Of a stretch of 62,298 nucleotides of DNA, positions 27,213-35,361 are shown one piece after another. Where the stretch lies: the NCBI GenBank assembly GCA_026003495.1, contig BPHK01000001.1:1769703-1832000 (forward strand). The letters are read 5' to 3'. The translations under genes and the position numbers were made by a program. A model generated the notes under the pieces. That model was not told the origin of the DNA and ran no database searches. It worked only from the letters and a program-made list of their open reading frames with translations. Each line of letters starts with the position of its first letter. The first letter of the stretch is position 1. Source of the stretch: Candidatus Kapaibacterium sp. (lineage in GTDB: Bacteria > Bacteroidota > Ignavibacteria > Kapaibacteriales > NICIL-2).

Positions 27213-28256
27213 CTATTGCTGTCTCATCTGAACAGACTGAACCCGGAATTCCGACACTGAGCGCCGATATTGCCGAAGTTGCTCTCGGCTGCTCTTGCGT
27301 GGAGAGACTTCAGCAGCGATGGCGTACTCAACGGTATTGCTCCGCCGTACCATGAGGCCGTAGTGCATCGAAAGCGTACCCTGCGCTGCACCACGCACCG
27401 TGCCGGTGCGGAGGACAACGCCTTGCTTTTCAACCTCAGGGACAAGTTGAATCTTCCCATCGAGCACTGCAGAAATCAGCAGGAGCGAATCGCCCTTTGT
27501 CCGCTCGAGACTATCGAGTCGGTACGTTGCTTTTGCGGTGGCAACGAACAGTGGGGGGATCTGTTGGGGAATTGACCGCGACCACGAGCGCGAGGAATCA
27601 AGCGGTGACTCTGGAAGAAGCAGGAACTGCTGGGCGAGCGCTTGTGCGTAGAGCTCCGCTTCGAGTTGGCGCTCCAGCCGCTGGCGCTGATCCTGGGTAA
27701 GCGAATCTGCGCGTGCTCCACCAAGGAGCGCGCGGAGAATCTGACCAGTGCCGGTGATCTCTTCGACAGCGCCAAGCGCAGAAATCGCTGCGCGGACTTC
27801 TTTCCCAATCGCAGCGGTCAGCATATCGAAGCGCTCATCCTGGCGATCAGCTTGGCGCGCAGAGTTGTACCGAACAACTTGTACTGCAGCAGAATCGCCT
27901 TGCCAGTAATGCTGCTCCAAACGAATCGAATCGTACCGCATGCGCATGTGAATGCGTCCATTCGGCTCGCGTCGTTCTACTGCTTGCGTGAAATACCAGA
28001 CGGTCTGCACGCGAACGTGGAGCGAGTCTTGGTCGAGCGTTTCGTTCTGCTCGAGTACGCAGTTCAACTCGATTCCGCTGGTGGGATTATAACGCAAGCG
28101 AAACGAGTCTCTGATTGTGATCGGCTCAGCATTCCCTCCACTGGGCTGACCGATCGTAGTATCGCGCAGCTCCAACGGCTTTTGCTGATTGGTACTACAC
28201 CCCACCATCAGTACGAGGAGTGCAATCGCAAGTGGAACGTACATCGAGCTACCCAT
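27213..28256 (-). CDS. Lipoprotein of unknown function (DUF6263-like)
   Basis: This is a 347-residue predicted lipoprotein with signal MGSSMYVPLAIALLVLMVGC and lipobox VGC. The mature protein alternates beta-rich sequence (FRLRYNPTSGIELNCVLEQN) with a helical insert (TQDQRQRLERQLEAELYAQA). The pattern resembles Bacteroidetes DUF6263-type exported proteins, but this is a weak assignment. ATG 28256 shares one base with the preceding TGA (TGATG), so it is coupled to the upstream exported protein. Confidence 0.6.
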   Translation of the reverse strand: MGSSMYVPLAIALLVLMVGCSTNQQKPLELRDTTIGQPSGGNAEPITIRDSFRLRYNPTSGIELNCVLEQNETLDQDSLHVRVQTVWYFTQAVERREPNGRIHMRMRYDSIRLEQHYWQGDSAAVQVVRYNSARQADRQDERFDMLTAAIGKEVRAAISALGAVEEITGTGQILRALLGGARADSLTQDQRQRLERQLEAELYAQALAQQFLLLPESPLDSSRSWSRSIPQQIPPLFVATAKATYRLDSLERTKGDSLLLISAVLDGKIQLVPEVEKQGVVLRTGTVRGAAQGTLSMHYGLMVRRSNTVEYAIAAEVSPRKSSREQLRQYRRSVSEFRVQSVQMRQQ

Positions 28257-29254
28257 CAGTAGTCGTACTGCCCTCGCAGCATCCAACGGTAGCGAGAGCG
28301 AATCTTTTGGCGGAAAACTTCATTGCCCGTTTTGCAGATTGCATCTGCCTCAAGCTCCGTTCGAGCTGATTCAATAAATCCAGCTTTGTGCAATTCGACG
28401 ACATGCCGTGCATTCCCACTTCCACCGATGACTTTGACGAAGCGTTGGATGTTGTAGAGCTTGAGCTTCTCGCGTGTCGGTTCCAAACTATCAGCTCGAG
28501 TTTCAAGTTCGAATACTGGGCCGCGACGTTCAACGATACGTGTGCGCGCGCGTGGATCTCGGAACTCGATACCATCGGCAAGGAGCGTAAACGGCTTTTG
28601 CCACACAGAGTCGAGCGCGACACGGCCGCTGGGCAATGCACCTTTCTGCGGGTCTGCATACTGAGCCAGTACCGGCAAGCTGATGTTCCGGAGCCAAATG
28701 AACCGCTGCAGTGAATCGAACGACGATACTCGGCCAGAATCTTCGGCGATGTAACTGCGGAGCCAATCGAGCATTTCTCCTTCCACTTTTGCTGCATCCC
28801 AGTAGGGCGAGTAGTAAAGCAGGTATTGCCGATTGAGCGGCACAACTGCAGCAACGAAATCAGGGAACTGCAGCGGCATCTGTCCGCGCGGTTTGTAGCT
28901 CAACGTGTTGCCACCGCTGGAGAAACTGTATTCGAGGGAGTCAACAGTTACTTGAACGCTCGTGAGTCCATCGCGTGGACCTTCGATTGCTTCGAGCGAA
29001 AGGTAGTAGGTTACCGTGCGCGTGTAGTCGAGCGTCGAGCTATCGCTGTAGATACGGTGGACGGTCGTGGTATCGGTGTACACGTAGTCGAAGAGCCGTC
29101 CGACGGGGAAGCGGAGGTAGAGCGCAACTGTTTCCTTCGGTTTTTCTGGTGCTGGCGTTTGCTCACCGCGTACGCCTTCTTGAGCATGCGCAACGGCAAT
29201 CGCAAGCAGAGCAACCAGCGCAATCCGACGTATCATCAGACTGGGTGCGTACAT
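28256..29254 (-). CDS. Exported protein of unknown function
   Basis: This 332-residue protein has a signal peptide (MIRRIALVALLAIAVAHAQ) whose natural start is ATG 29236; ATG 29254 is the longer option given here. The mature part is beta-rich with many Tyr and Asp residues (LRFPVGRLFDYVYTDTTTVH, YYLSLEAIEGPRDGLTSVQV). No catalytic motif or named domain was recognised. It is translationally coupled to the following lipoprotein and probably acts with it in the envelope. Confidence 0.6.
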   Translation of the reverse strand: MYAPSLMIRRIALVALLAIAVAHAQEGVRGEQTPAPEKPKETVALYLRFPVGRLFDYVYTDTTTVHRIYSDSSTLDYTRTVTYYLSLEAIEGPRDGLTSVQVTVDSLEYSFSSGGNTLSYKPRGQMPLQFPDFVAAVVPLNRQYLLYYSPYWDAAKVEGEMLDWLRSYIAEDSGRVSSFDSLQRFIWLRNISLPVLAQYADPQKGALPSGRVALDSVWQKPFTLLADGIEFRDPRARTRIVERRGPVFELETRADSLEPTREKLKLYNIQRFVKVIGGSGNARHVVELHKAGFIESARTELEADAICKTGNEVFRQKIRSRYRWMLRGQYDY

Positions 29255-29265
29255 TCAACTGGGTG

Positions 29266-29273
29266 CAAATATG
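29266..29273 (-). promoter_or_regulatory. Possible -7 element (one mismatch) before exported-protein pair
   Basis: The minus strand reads CATATTTG, one base off TAnnTTTG, 12 to 30 bases before the two candidate starts of the exported protein. With a start point about seven bases downstream of the element, the leader suits ATG 29236 better. Confidence 0.35.
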
Positions 29274-29285
29274 CGGCAGGAGCAT

Positions 29286-29825
29286 TCATCGCTCGCGCTG
29301 CGCAGAAAACAACGCCCACGCCGCTAGCGTCATGCCATCCCAAATCGTACCATCGGCGATGCGGGCAACCAGCTCTTCGGTTGTCACCAGCAGCGGTGCG
29401 GTTTCCTCGACGGGGTCATCGGCTTTTGCAACTGGGTGCAACTGACGCGCAACGTAGACATGGCACCGTTCATCGGTAACGCCGTTCATCGGGTTGTATT
29501 CGCCGATGCGCTCGAGGATTCCTGCAGCATAGCCAGCTTCTTCTTGTAACTCGCGATGCGCCTGCTGCTCAGGGGTAGCGCCCTCTGGGATACCGCCACC
29601 TGGGAACTCGATGCTTTCCCGTTGCCAGAGATAGCGAAACTGGCGCACCATCACGAGACTTCCATCTTCGGTGATGGGGATAATCATAACCGATCCGCGC
29701 GTGTGCACAAAGTAGTACGGCTGCTCTCTCCCGTCGCGCAGGGAGTAGGTATCGAGCCAGTACTCCCAGTACGGATTTCGAGCAAGTTGTACAGTCGAGA
29801 TGCGGCGGAGCGGGAAATTCTCCAT
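29286..29825 (-). CDS. NUDIX hydrolase (ADP-ribose pyrophosphatase-like)
   Basis: This 179-residue hydrolase of nucleoside diphosphate derivatives carries a complete Nudix box running from GGGIPEGATPEQQAHREL into QEEAGY, matching GX5EX7REUXEEXGU. The preceding VRQFRYLWQRESIEFPGG is typical of the ADP-ribose pyrophosphatase branch, so ADP-ribose or a similar sugar nucleotide is the likely substrate. ATG 29825 overlaps the ndk stop by one base (TGATG). It is last in the sucD-ndk-nudix operon. Confidence 0.88.
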   Translation of the reverse strand: MENFPLRRISTVQLARNPYWEYWLDTYSLRDGREQPYYFVHTRGSVMIIPITEDGSLVMVRQFRYLWQRESIEFPGGGIPEGATPEQQAHRELQEEAGYAAGILERIGEYNPMNGVTDERCHVYVARQLHPVAKADDPVEETAPLLVTTEELVARIADGTIWDGMTLAAWALFSAQRER

Positions 29826-30244
29826 CAACCGACCAATTCAGATTCAGCAAAGAAGAATGCGATCTCTGTGCGGGCGTTTTCCGGGGAGTCGGACCCATGA
29901 ATTGCGTTTTCGCCTTTTGAGCGGGCAAAGCGCTTGCGGATGGTGCCTTCGGCGGCTTCTGCAGGATCGGTCGCACCGATGAGTGTCCGGAAATCAGCGA
30001 CAGCGTTCTCTTTTTCGAGTACTATCGGAATTACAGGGCCGCTGCTCATGAACCGCACGAGTTCTCCATAGAACGGCCGCTCACGATGCACAGCGTAAAA
30101 GGCGCCAGCTTGCTCTGCACTCATGCGCACCAGCTTCATTCCCACGATGCGAAAGCCAGCACGTTGAATGTGCGCGATGATCTCGCCGGCGACACCGGCT
30201 GCGACAGCATCCGGCTTGATGATTGCAAGAGTACGTTCTGCCAT
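29825..30244 (-). CDS. ndk: Nucleoside diphosphate kinase
   Basis: This 139-residue enzyme moves the gamma phosphate between nucleoside triphosphates and diphosphates. Seen: [20 protein letters not shown] at the N-terminus, the phospho-His region [20 protein letters not shown], and [18 protein letters not shown]. The length is normal for the family. ATG 30244 follows the sucD stop by four bases. The last base of its stop is the first base of the NUDIX start. Confidence 0.96.
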   Translation of the reverse strand: MAERTLAIIKPDAVAAGVAGEIIAHIQRAGFRIVGMKLVRMSAEQAGAFYAVHRERPFYGELVRFMSSGPVIPIVLEKENAVADFRTLIGATDPAEAAEGTIRKRFARSKGENAIHGSDSPENARTEIAFFFAESELVG

Positions 30245-30248
30245 TGAA

Positions 30249-31229
30249 TCAGGACTTCGATTTGTTAGACTTCCGAGAGGTTGCTTTCTTTGCGGCTGCA
30301 GAAGATTTCTTTGCAGGGGACTTCTTGGGTTTGGTGCTGAGAAGATTCGCGACAGCGCGCCCAATGTGCGCCGGCGACTCAACAACGTGCACACCTGCGC
30401 TACGGAGCGCCGCAAGCTTCGCATCGGCGGTACCTTTGCCACCGCTAATGATTGCACCGGCGTGTCCCATGCGGCGCCCGGGCGGCGCGGTACGCCCGGC
30501 AATGTACGCTACAACAGGCTTGCGGACATGCGCTGCAATGTACTCGGCGGCTTCTTCTTCGGCGGTACCGCCGATTTCACCGATCAGCACGATCGCCTCT
30601 GTCTGCGGATCGGCATTGAAGAGTTCGAGCGCATCCACAAAGCGGGTCCCGACGATTGGATCGCCACCAATGCCGAGACAGGTGCTCTGGCCGATGCCGA
30701 GCGACGTCAGCTGCCACACAGCTTCATAGGTCAAGGTGCCAGAACGCGAGACGACACCAACTGGACCCGGAGTTGCAGTGAAGCCTGGCATAATGCCGAT
30801 TTTACATTCACCCGGTGTGAGTAAGCCCGGGCAGTTCGGACCGACCAGCCGTGAGCGAGAGCCGCGCAGCGCAGCCCAGACAGTGCGCATATCCCGAACG
30901 GGTATGCCTTCGGTGATGGCGACGATGAGAGGAACTTCCGCCTCGATCGCTTCGAGAATTGCGTCGGCTGCCATCGGCGCGGGGACGAAAATGCACGTCG
31001 CATCGGCTTTTGTCGCTGCAACTGCGTCTCGGACTGTATTGAAAACGGGGACGTCGTAATCGAAGCGGTCATTGTTTTTGCCGCTGTAGCGAGTGCCACC
31101 TTTGCCGGGTGTGACACCACCAACGACGTTCGTGCCGTAGGCAATCATCTGTGCTGTGTGGAACGTACCTTCCGAACCGGTGATGCCTTGCACGAGCAAT
31201 TTCGTGCGTTTGTTGCAAAGAATACTCAT
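30249..31229 (-). CDS. sucD: Succinyl-CoA ligase alpha subunit with basic C-terminal tail
   Basis: This 326-residue subunit binds CoA and carries the phosphohistidine of succinyl-CoA synthetase (TCA cycle). Seen: [39 protein letters not shown] with the active His, and [13 protein letters not shown]. Normal subunits end near residue 290; here a Lys/Ser/Ala-rich tail of about 30 residues follows ([16 protein letters not shown]). No sucC is adjacent, so the beta subunit must lie elsewhere. ATG 31229 matches the family N-terminus ([15 protein letters not shown]). It is first in an operon with ndk and the NUDIX gene. Confidence 0.93.
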   Translation of the reverse strand: MSILCNKRTKLLVQGITGSEGTFHTAQMIAYGTNVVGGVTPGKGGTRYSGKNNDRFDYDVPVFNTVRDAVAATKADATCIFVPAPMAADAILEAIEAEVPLIVAITEGIPVRDMRTVWAALRGSRSRLVGPNCPGLLTPGECKIGIMPGFTATPGPVGVVSRSGTLTYEAVWQLTSLGIGQSTCLGIGGDPIVGTRFVDALELFNADPQTEAIVLIGEIGGTAEEEAAEYIAAHVRKPVVAYIAGRTAPPGRRMGHAGAIISGGKGTADAKLAALRSAGVHVVESPAHIGRAVANLLSTKPKKSPAKKSSAAAKKATSRKSNKSKS

Positions 31230-31264
31230 CAGTGGCCTGTGAATAGTGGAGATTGAACAGTCCG

Positions 31265-31272
31265 CAAAGTTA
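31265..31272 (-). promoter_or_regulatory. Bacteroidetes-type -7 element before sucD
   Basis: The minus strand reads TAACTTTG, an exact TAnnTTTG match, 36 bases before the sucD ATG. Confidence 0.5.
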
Positions 31273-31322
31273 CTGCATTCCAAGCAGTGTGCCCTTTCGT
31301 CATCGGTTTCCACAAAAATGGA

Positions 31323-31354
31323 GGGCACGTGCAGGTGAAAACACGCACGTGCCC
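31323..31354 (-). terminator. Intrinsic terminator after the secreted beta-propeller gene
   Basis: A perfect 10-bp stem GGGCACGTGC/GCACGTGCCC with a 12-base loop is followed on the minus strand by CCATTTTTGTGG, a five-T tract. It lies 45 bases after the stop at 31399 and separates the secreted-protein island from sucD. Confidence 0.7.
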
Positions 31355-31398
31355 TGTAGTGACGAACGATACGACGCCAATCCCTCGAACTGGTAGAC

Positions 31399-32853
31399 CT
31401 ATGGCTCGATTATGACCGGTCGGCAGACGCTGCGTTCCGAAACACGAAGCTGAAGAAGATACACTCCCGGGATCAGTGATGGCAACTCGACTGCGTAGTT
31501 TCCAACATCGTGCCATCCACGTGTGAGCATGGTTACGAGCGAGCCTCTCAGATCGTACAGTGCCACCTCTACCGGGCCAGCAACATGCGTCCGATAGTGC
31601 AATGAGCCTGGTGTAATACGCCAAAGCAGCTCCACATTCGGTTCGTTAATTGTAGAGACCGTCGTATCGCGCAACCACGCTGCGATGTAATTGACTCTGG
31701 TATTCCCAGCAGTGGTGAAGCCCCCACCGACATAGAGACGGTCGGGTGTCAATGCAAGCGAGAGCACACGACCGTTGGTCCCCGATTCCAGTGGTTCCCA
31801 CTGCTTTGTTGAGAAATCATAGTGTGCGATATTCGATGCTGGGATGCCACCGGCTTGCTCGAAGCTCCCACCGACGTAGAGATGGCCGTCACTATAAGCG
31901 AGAGCAAAAACAGCGTAGTACTTGACCGAGGAAGTACTTGTATCCCGCCAAACTCCACCTTCGAACTCGCTCCATTGCTGTGTCTTCGTGTTGTACACCA
32001 CCAGCCCTCGTGCTCGCGTTGTACCGATGTACTCGAGTTTAACACCGATCACAATCGAATCCCCGACGTCAACCATCGCGTTTGGAATGACTGCATTGTA
32101 AGCATCGAGGAAAAACCGTGCTCCTGGGATACTATCCCACTTCCCAGTCACCAAATCGTATTGGGCTATGGCTTCTGCTGGGATCGAGTCAACGTGTGTG
32201 AACCATCCTATCGCATAGAGTTTCGAACCTATCCGAAGTACTTGCATAATGGCCTGCGGTCCGAGTGTGTCGGGACTCTTCCGTTGCTCAAAGTATCCAA
32301 GGGGCTGCCACTCTCCAGTCTGAAGGTTATAGCGTACAAGACCGGTGGCTGGAATTCCATTGATGCTGTCATATGAACCACATACGTATAGAAAATCACC
32401 ATCTCGATAAAAGCTGTTCACCCGTTTGAAATCGGCACCTACAAATGAGCTCGTCAGGCAATCCCATTGTTGCGTCTTTTGATTCCATACTGCAACTCCT
32501 TCGCAGGGAACAGACCCAACCCTATCGAATGTGCCACCAACCAGCACGAGGGTATCGCCACCTCGGACAAGGGGAGCAATCGCGTAAACATTCGAATTCG
32601 CTCCATCACCGAGGGCATACCAGCGCTGATCTTGCCAACTCCACCGAGCGATATTTCCAACCTCGATGCCGCCAGCTCGGAAAATGATGCCTCCAACATA
32701 AACATCGTTCCCAAGCGGCAAGATCGAGTAGATGTACGGAAATGGTGTGTAAAGTCCGCTACCGAGTGCCTGCCACCGCGTCGGTTGCTGAGCAAGGCAT
32801 GGAACGAAGAGCGTTGCGATCACACCAAGTACGAACATAGCACAGCGTTTCAT
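31399..32853 (-). CDS. Exported beta-propeller-like protein with T9SS sorting domain
   Basis: This 484-residue protein starts with a signal peptide ([20 protein letters not shown]). It holds about six repeats of ~55 residues built on VGG-x-F-x-x-AGG ... IA-x-[WY]D ... W-x-x-LG (for example [19 protein letters not shown] and [20 protein letters not shown]), the kelch/DUF5122-like pattern of secreted beta propellers. The last 75 residues form a T9SS type A sorting domain ([28 protein letters not shown]), predicting surface attachment or release. It ends the exported-protein island and is followed by a strong terminator. The ligand is unknown. Confidence 0.75.
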   Translation of the reverse strand: MKRCAMFVLGVIATLFVPCLAQQPTRWQALGSGLYTPFPYIYSILPLGNDVYVGGIIFRAGGIEVGNIARWSWQDQRWYALGDGANSNVYAIAPLVRGGDTLVLVGGTFDRVGSVPCEGVAVWNQKTQQWDCLTSSFVGADFKRVNSFYRDGDFLYVCGSYDSINGIPATGLVRYNLQTGEWQPLGYFEQRKSPDTLGPQAIMQVLRIGSKLYAIGWFTHVDSIPAEAIAQYDLVTGKWDSIPGARFFLDAYNAVIPNAMVDVGDSIVIGVKLEYIGTTRARGLVVYNTKTQQWSEFEGGVWRDTSTSSVKYYAVFALAYSDGHLYVGGSFEQAGGIPASNIAHYDFSTKQWEPLESGTNGRVLSLALTPDRLYVGGGFTTAGNTRVNYIAAWLRDTTVSTINEPNVELLWRITPGSLHYRTHVAGPVEVALYDLRGSLVTMLTRGWHDVGNYAVELPSLIPGVYLLQLRVSERSVCRPVIIEP

Positions 32854-32869
32854 AATCACCTCGGAATGG

Positions 32870-34681
32870 TTAGGGATGAACAGGAAGTTCATAGTAAGCA
32901 AGCGATGTCTTCCAGGCATTCTGATAGAGTCCAGCAATACGGTTCTGTGCAGCATCGTACGCGACATCACGCAGATGCTGCTCTGCGACAAGTGCGGGGA
33001 GCTGCCACTCGCCCTTGAGCGTTGCATGGATACGGTCGTATTCTTGCAGCACCCACAGCCCATGTTCCTCGTCAACTAATGGGAATCCTCGCTCCTTGAC
33101 CTTCCAGAGGACAAAAACGCTTCCCGGTGTGAGTATTATCCGGCGAATATCTGCACCTGCTGAATCACGGAGATATCTTACCTCGCGTGGCGTCGGCACG
33201 CCGCTGCGCCGTGTGACACCCTGCGAATCGAGCATTGACTCGTTCCAATAATGCAGAAGAGGGATGCTCCTGCCATCGCTCATTTCAATAGCGGGGACAA
33301 GCCACTGGACCCAGGCACAGAGCCCACTCTGCTGATCGCAGCTCAAGTGCCATGGATCGTGTAGCGAAAGACCCAACCCATAGCGTTTCCCTACCCATTC
33401 ATCAAGTTCACCAATTGTACTATCGAGAAACTGTCCTGTCGTTGAGTTAAAGGCACCATAGAGTGGGGCATATGTATAGAACGTATCCCGCAATGGGTTT
33501 TCGTAAGGATTTTTGACCATACTCGAATCGCTTCCCATGGCTAAGTAGCCACGACGAAATGGCAAGTAGAACCGTCCCTTCGAGAGGACAAAACCTCCAC
33601 CTGGATGGAATGTTCCTTCTGCACAGTACTCACCAGTACAGTATGTCCTTGTCATCGGCTTAAACTCCGCACCGGCACATCTTCCCCACCCAGGTGGGCA
33701 ATAGCTCAACAAGTAGTATTTTTTATCAATACCTTTCTCTTCTTTACTGTAGTAACAGACATAGGAGAGAACATTGATCGTCCAGAGAATGCTATCAGAC
33801 CATACTGGCTGGGCGAGGCTCGACCATAAATAACGAGACACATAATGATACGTAGAATCCGGCACATACCACGATGATCCTCGGCATCCAACAGTATCTC
33901 CCCGCAACTCAATTTCATGTTTACCCTCAGGTAGTTGGTATATGCGAACAGAATACCGATGAAAGTCCATTGCAGCGAACCACTTGCCATTACCCGAAAT
34001 TGCTGGACCGAAGAGCGGACCGACCGCGAGGGTACTATCGTCCTGGAGCGGTACTACTTTGCTGACGTTCGCCATAGAGCATGAAAGGTGGGAGCGTCCG
34101 ACGCTTTCAGCAATAAAAGGCTTTGCGGTGGTGCGCATGAACTTCTTCGAAATCATAGGGGCAGTGCTCCGCTCAAGCGAATCAAGCAACCGCGGTAGGT
34201 CATTCCCGCTTGGGACGGATTCCACCGGCGCCCACCACCAGAGCGTCCCTGTGGAATCCCAGATCGTCAGGAGAGGAAACCCGATGTCCCACGCTTTGAT
34301 TGATTTGAGCAGCTTCCCATCTGCATCAATGACTGCCGGAATGCCCCAACGATTTTCCCGAACGTATGCTGCATCAGCCCAGTACCGTCTCCCACGAACG
34401 ATCACGCTCAGCGAGCCGCGAAAGTTTGACTTTCGGAATTGCTCGACTCGTGTACGAATAAGCGCTTCACCCCAGACAAACGAGCGGGGCATGGGAACAA
34501 GAAAAATCCCATGGAATCGCCCTTTCGCATTGAGTCGCTCAAGATGCCGTTGAATCGCTTCCGACTTGCCAGAAAACGGGTACACGTATATGACATCGGT
34601 GAATTCCTCATCGCTCTGCGCAATGAGCGCACAAACACTCACCATCCACAGGAGGAAAACAATGTTCAATTTCGTCGCCAT
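32870..34681 (-). CDS. Large exported protein, copy 1 of a duplicated family
   Basis: This 603-residue protein has a signal peptide (MATKLNIVFLLWMVSVCALI). Residues about 25-175 look like a redoxin-type alpha/beta fold without active-site cysteines (WGIPAVIDADGKLLKSI, PLLTIWDSTGTLWW). The rest is beta-rich with propeller-like strands (GNGKWFAAMDFHRYSVRIYQ) and a Cys cluster near CAGAEFKPMTRTYCTGEYC. It is clearly paralogous to the gene ending at 35362: GEAL...VRGRRY-x-AD-x-x-YVR, YAPLYGAFN, and LWKVK-x-RG-x-PL are shared. No known family was recognised. It follows the small Cys-rich gene after a hairpin. Confidence 0.65.
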   Translation of the reverse strand: MATKLNIVFLLWMVSVCALIAQSDEEFTDVIYVYPFSGKSEAIQRHLERLNAKGRFHGIFLVPMPRSFVWGEALIRTRVEQFRKSNFRGSLSVIVRGRRYWADAAYVRENRWGIPAVIDADGKLLKSIKAWDIGFPLLTIWDSTGTLWWWAPVESVPSGNDLPRLLDSLERSTAPMISKKFMRTTAKPFIAESVGRSHLSCSMANVSKVVPLQDDSTLAVGPLFGPAISGNGKWFAAMDFHRYSVRIYQLPEGKHEIELRGDTVGCRGSSWYVPDSTYHYVSRYLWSSLAQPVWSDSILWTINVLSYVCYYSKEEKGIDKKYYLLSYCPPGWGRCAGAEFKPMTRTYCTGEYCAEGTFHPGGGFVLSKGRFYLPFRRGYLAMGSDSSMVKNPYENPLRDTFYTYAPLYGAFNSTTGQFLDSTIGELDEWVGKRYGLGLSLHDPWHLSCDQQSGLCAWVQWLVPAIEMSDGRSIPLLHYWNESMLDSQGVTRRSGVPTPREVRYLRDSAGADIRRIILTPGSVFVLWKVKERGFPLVDEEHGLWVLQEYDRIHATLKGEWQLPALVAEQHLRDVAYDAAQNRIAGLYQNAWKTSLAYYELPVHP

Positions 34682-34715
34682 AGTGTAATCCTTCAGAAGT
34701 CCAACAGAAAATTGT

Positions 34716-34747
34716 GTAGGCGGTGCCGCCGCCAGAGCACCGCCTAC
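34716..34747 (-). terminator. Hairpin between small Cys-rich gene and large exported gene, copy 1
   Basis: An 11-bp perfect stem GTAGGCGGTGC/GCACCGCCTAC with a 10-base loop lies 10 bases after the stop at 34758. On the minus strand it is followed by AATTTTCTG, a weak T tract, so partial termination or mRNA stabilisation between the two genes is plausible. Confidence 0.55.
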
Positions 34748-34757
34748 AAGCATCTTC

Positions 34758-35060
34758 TCATGGAAGCATGACGTACGCTTCCGTGCCGTCTGGATTGGTG
34801 CCGAGAAAGAGACACTCCGATTGGAACGTTGGGATGCCGAGGTCATAAGTTGTCACCTGATCCGGAAATGGACCAGAGGGATAGACATTTGGGATGACCT
34901 CTGCACACACTCGATCGCAATCGCCCACACAGTAAATACGCCCAGTGTTCACCTCGTACATTCCTCTGCATCCCCGAAGTTTAACCGTGTCAGCCAACCC
35001 AACGCTTGGCAACAAGGACGCCAGCGCAATGACCACTGGCAGGACGATCCGCAACGACAT
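34758..35060 (-). CDS. Small Cys-rich secreted protein, copy 1
   Basis: This 100-residue protein has a signal peptide (MSLRIVLPVVIALASLLPSV, cleavage near GLA-D). The mature ~77 residues contain five Cys in RGCRGMYE, YCVGDCDRVCAEV and SECLFLG. The spacing C-x3-C-x3-C and the end FQSECLFLGTNPDGTEAYV match the second copy at 37232-37549 (CEGNCSRICA, FESQCRYIMPASDGNGFFV), so disulfide-stabilised folding outside the cytoplasm is inferred. Function is unknown. The gene lies directly downstream of leader repeat copy A. Confidence 0.6.
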   Translation of the reverse strand: MSLRIVLPVVIALASLLPSVGLADTVKLRGCRGMYEVNTGRIYCVGDCDRVCAEVIPNVYPSGPFPDQVTTYDLGIPTFQSECLFLGTNPDGTEAYVMLP

Positions 35061-35092
35061 GGTTTGACCTCTGACAATTGGTGAAACAACTC

Positions 35093-35327
35093 ATTTTTCC
35101 GCCTCTCCGTGCTGGTGCGGCTGGCAGCCGGCTCCATGACACTCACACAATCAGCCAGCGCCGCACAGTCTGCCTGTTGCGCTCGTGCATGCAACCCTGC
35201 CACAGCACGAAGATGGCGGCAACTTGCAATATCCTGAGCGTTCTGCGAAACGAATCGCACAATTGTGTGTGCGTTTCCATTCCCCATGTACTCGAAATCG
35301 GCAAATTGTGACATGCTGCCGAAAAAA
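35093..35327 (-). repeat. 235-bp duplicated leader, copy A
   Basis: This segment aligns without any gap to 39087-39321. Positions 35093-35227 differ at one base only, 35228-35256 are mostly different, and 35257-35327 differ at about six bases. It occupies most of the 301-bp space before the Cys-rich gene at 35060. It contains hairpins such as CGGCT-GGC-AGCCG and GTTGC...GCAAC. On the minus strand an ATG at 35314 opens a frame (MSQFADFEYMG) conserved in both copies; it is open past the start of the Cys-rich gene. It could be a structured leader RNA, a small gene, or both. Confidence 0.8.
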
Positions 35328-35361
35328 AATTTCGTGGGTAGAGCGATTGCCTTTTCCATCG

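Noticed and set aside
30245-30502. 86-codon upstream extension of ndk
   Set aside because: It lies wholly inside sucD on the same strand, and the ndk family N-terminus begins exactly at ATG 30244.
35093-35327. Calling the conserved MSQFADF frame in the leader a definite protein gene
   Set aside because: Differences between copies include nonsynonymous changes and a wholly different nine-codon block; one copy starts with GTG and copy A runs into the next gene. The evidence does not separate protein from RNA function.
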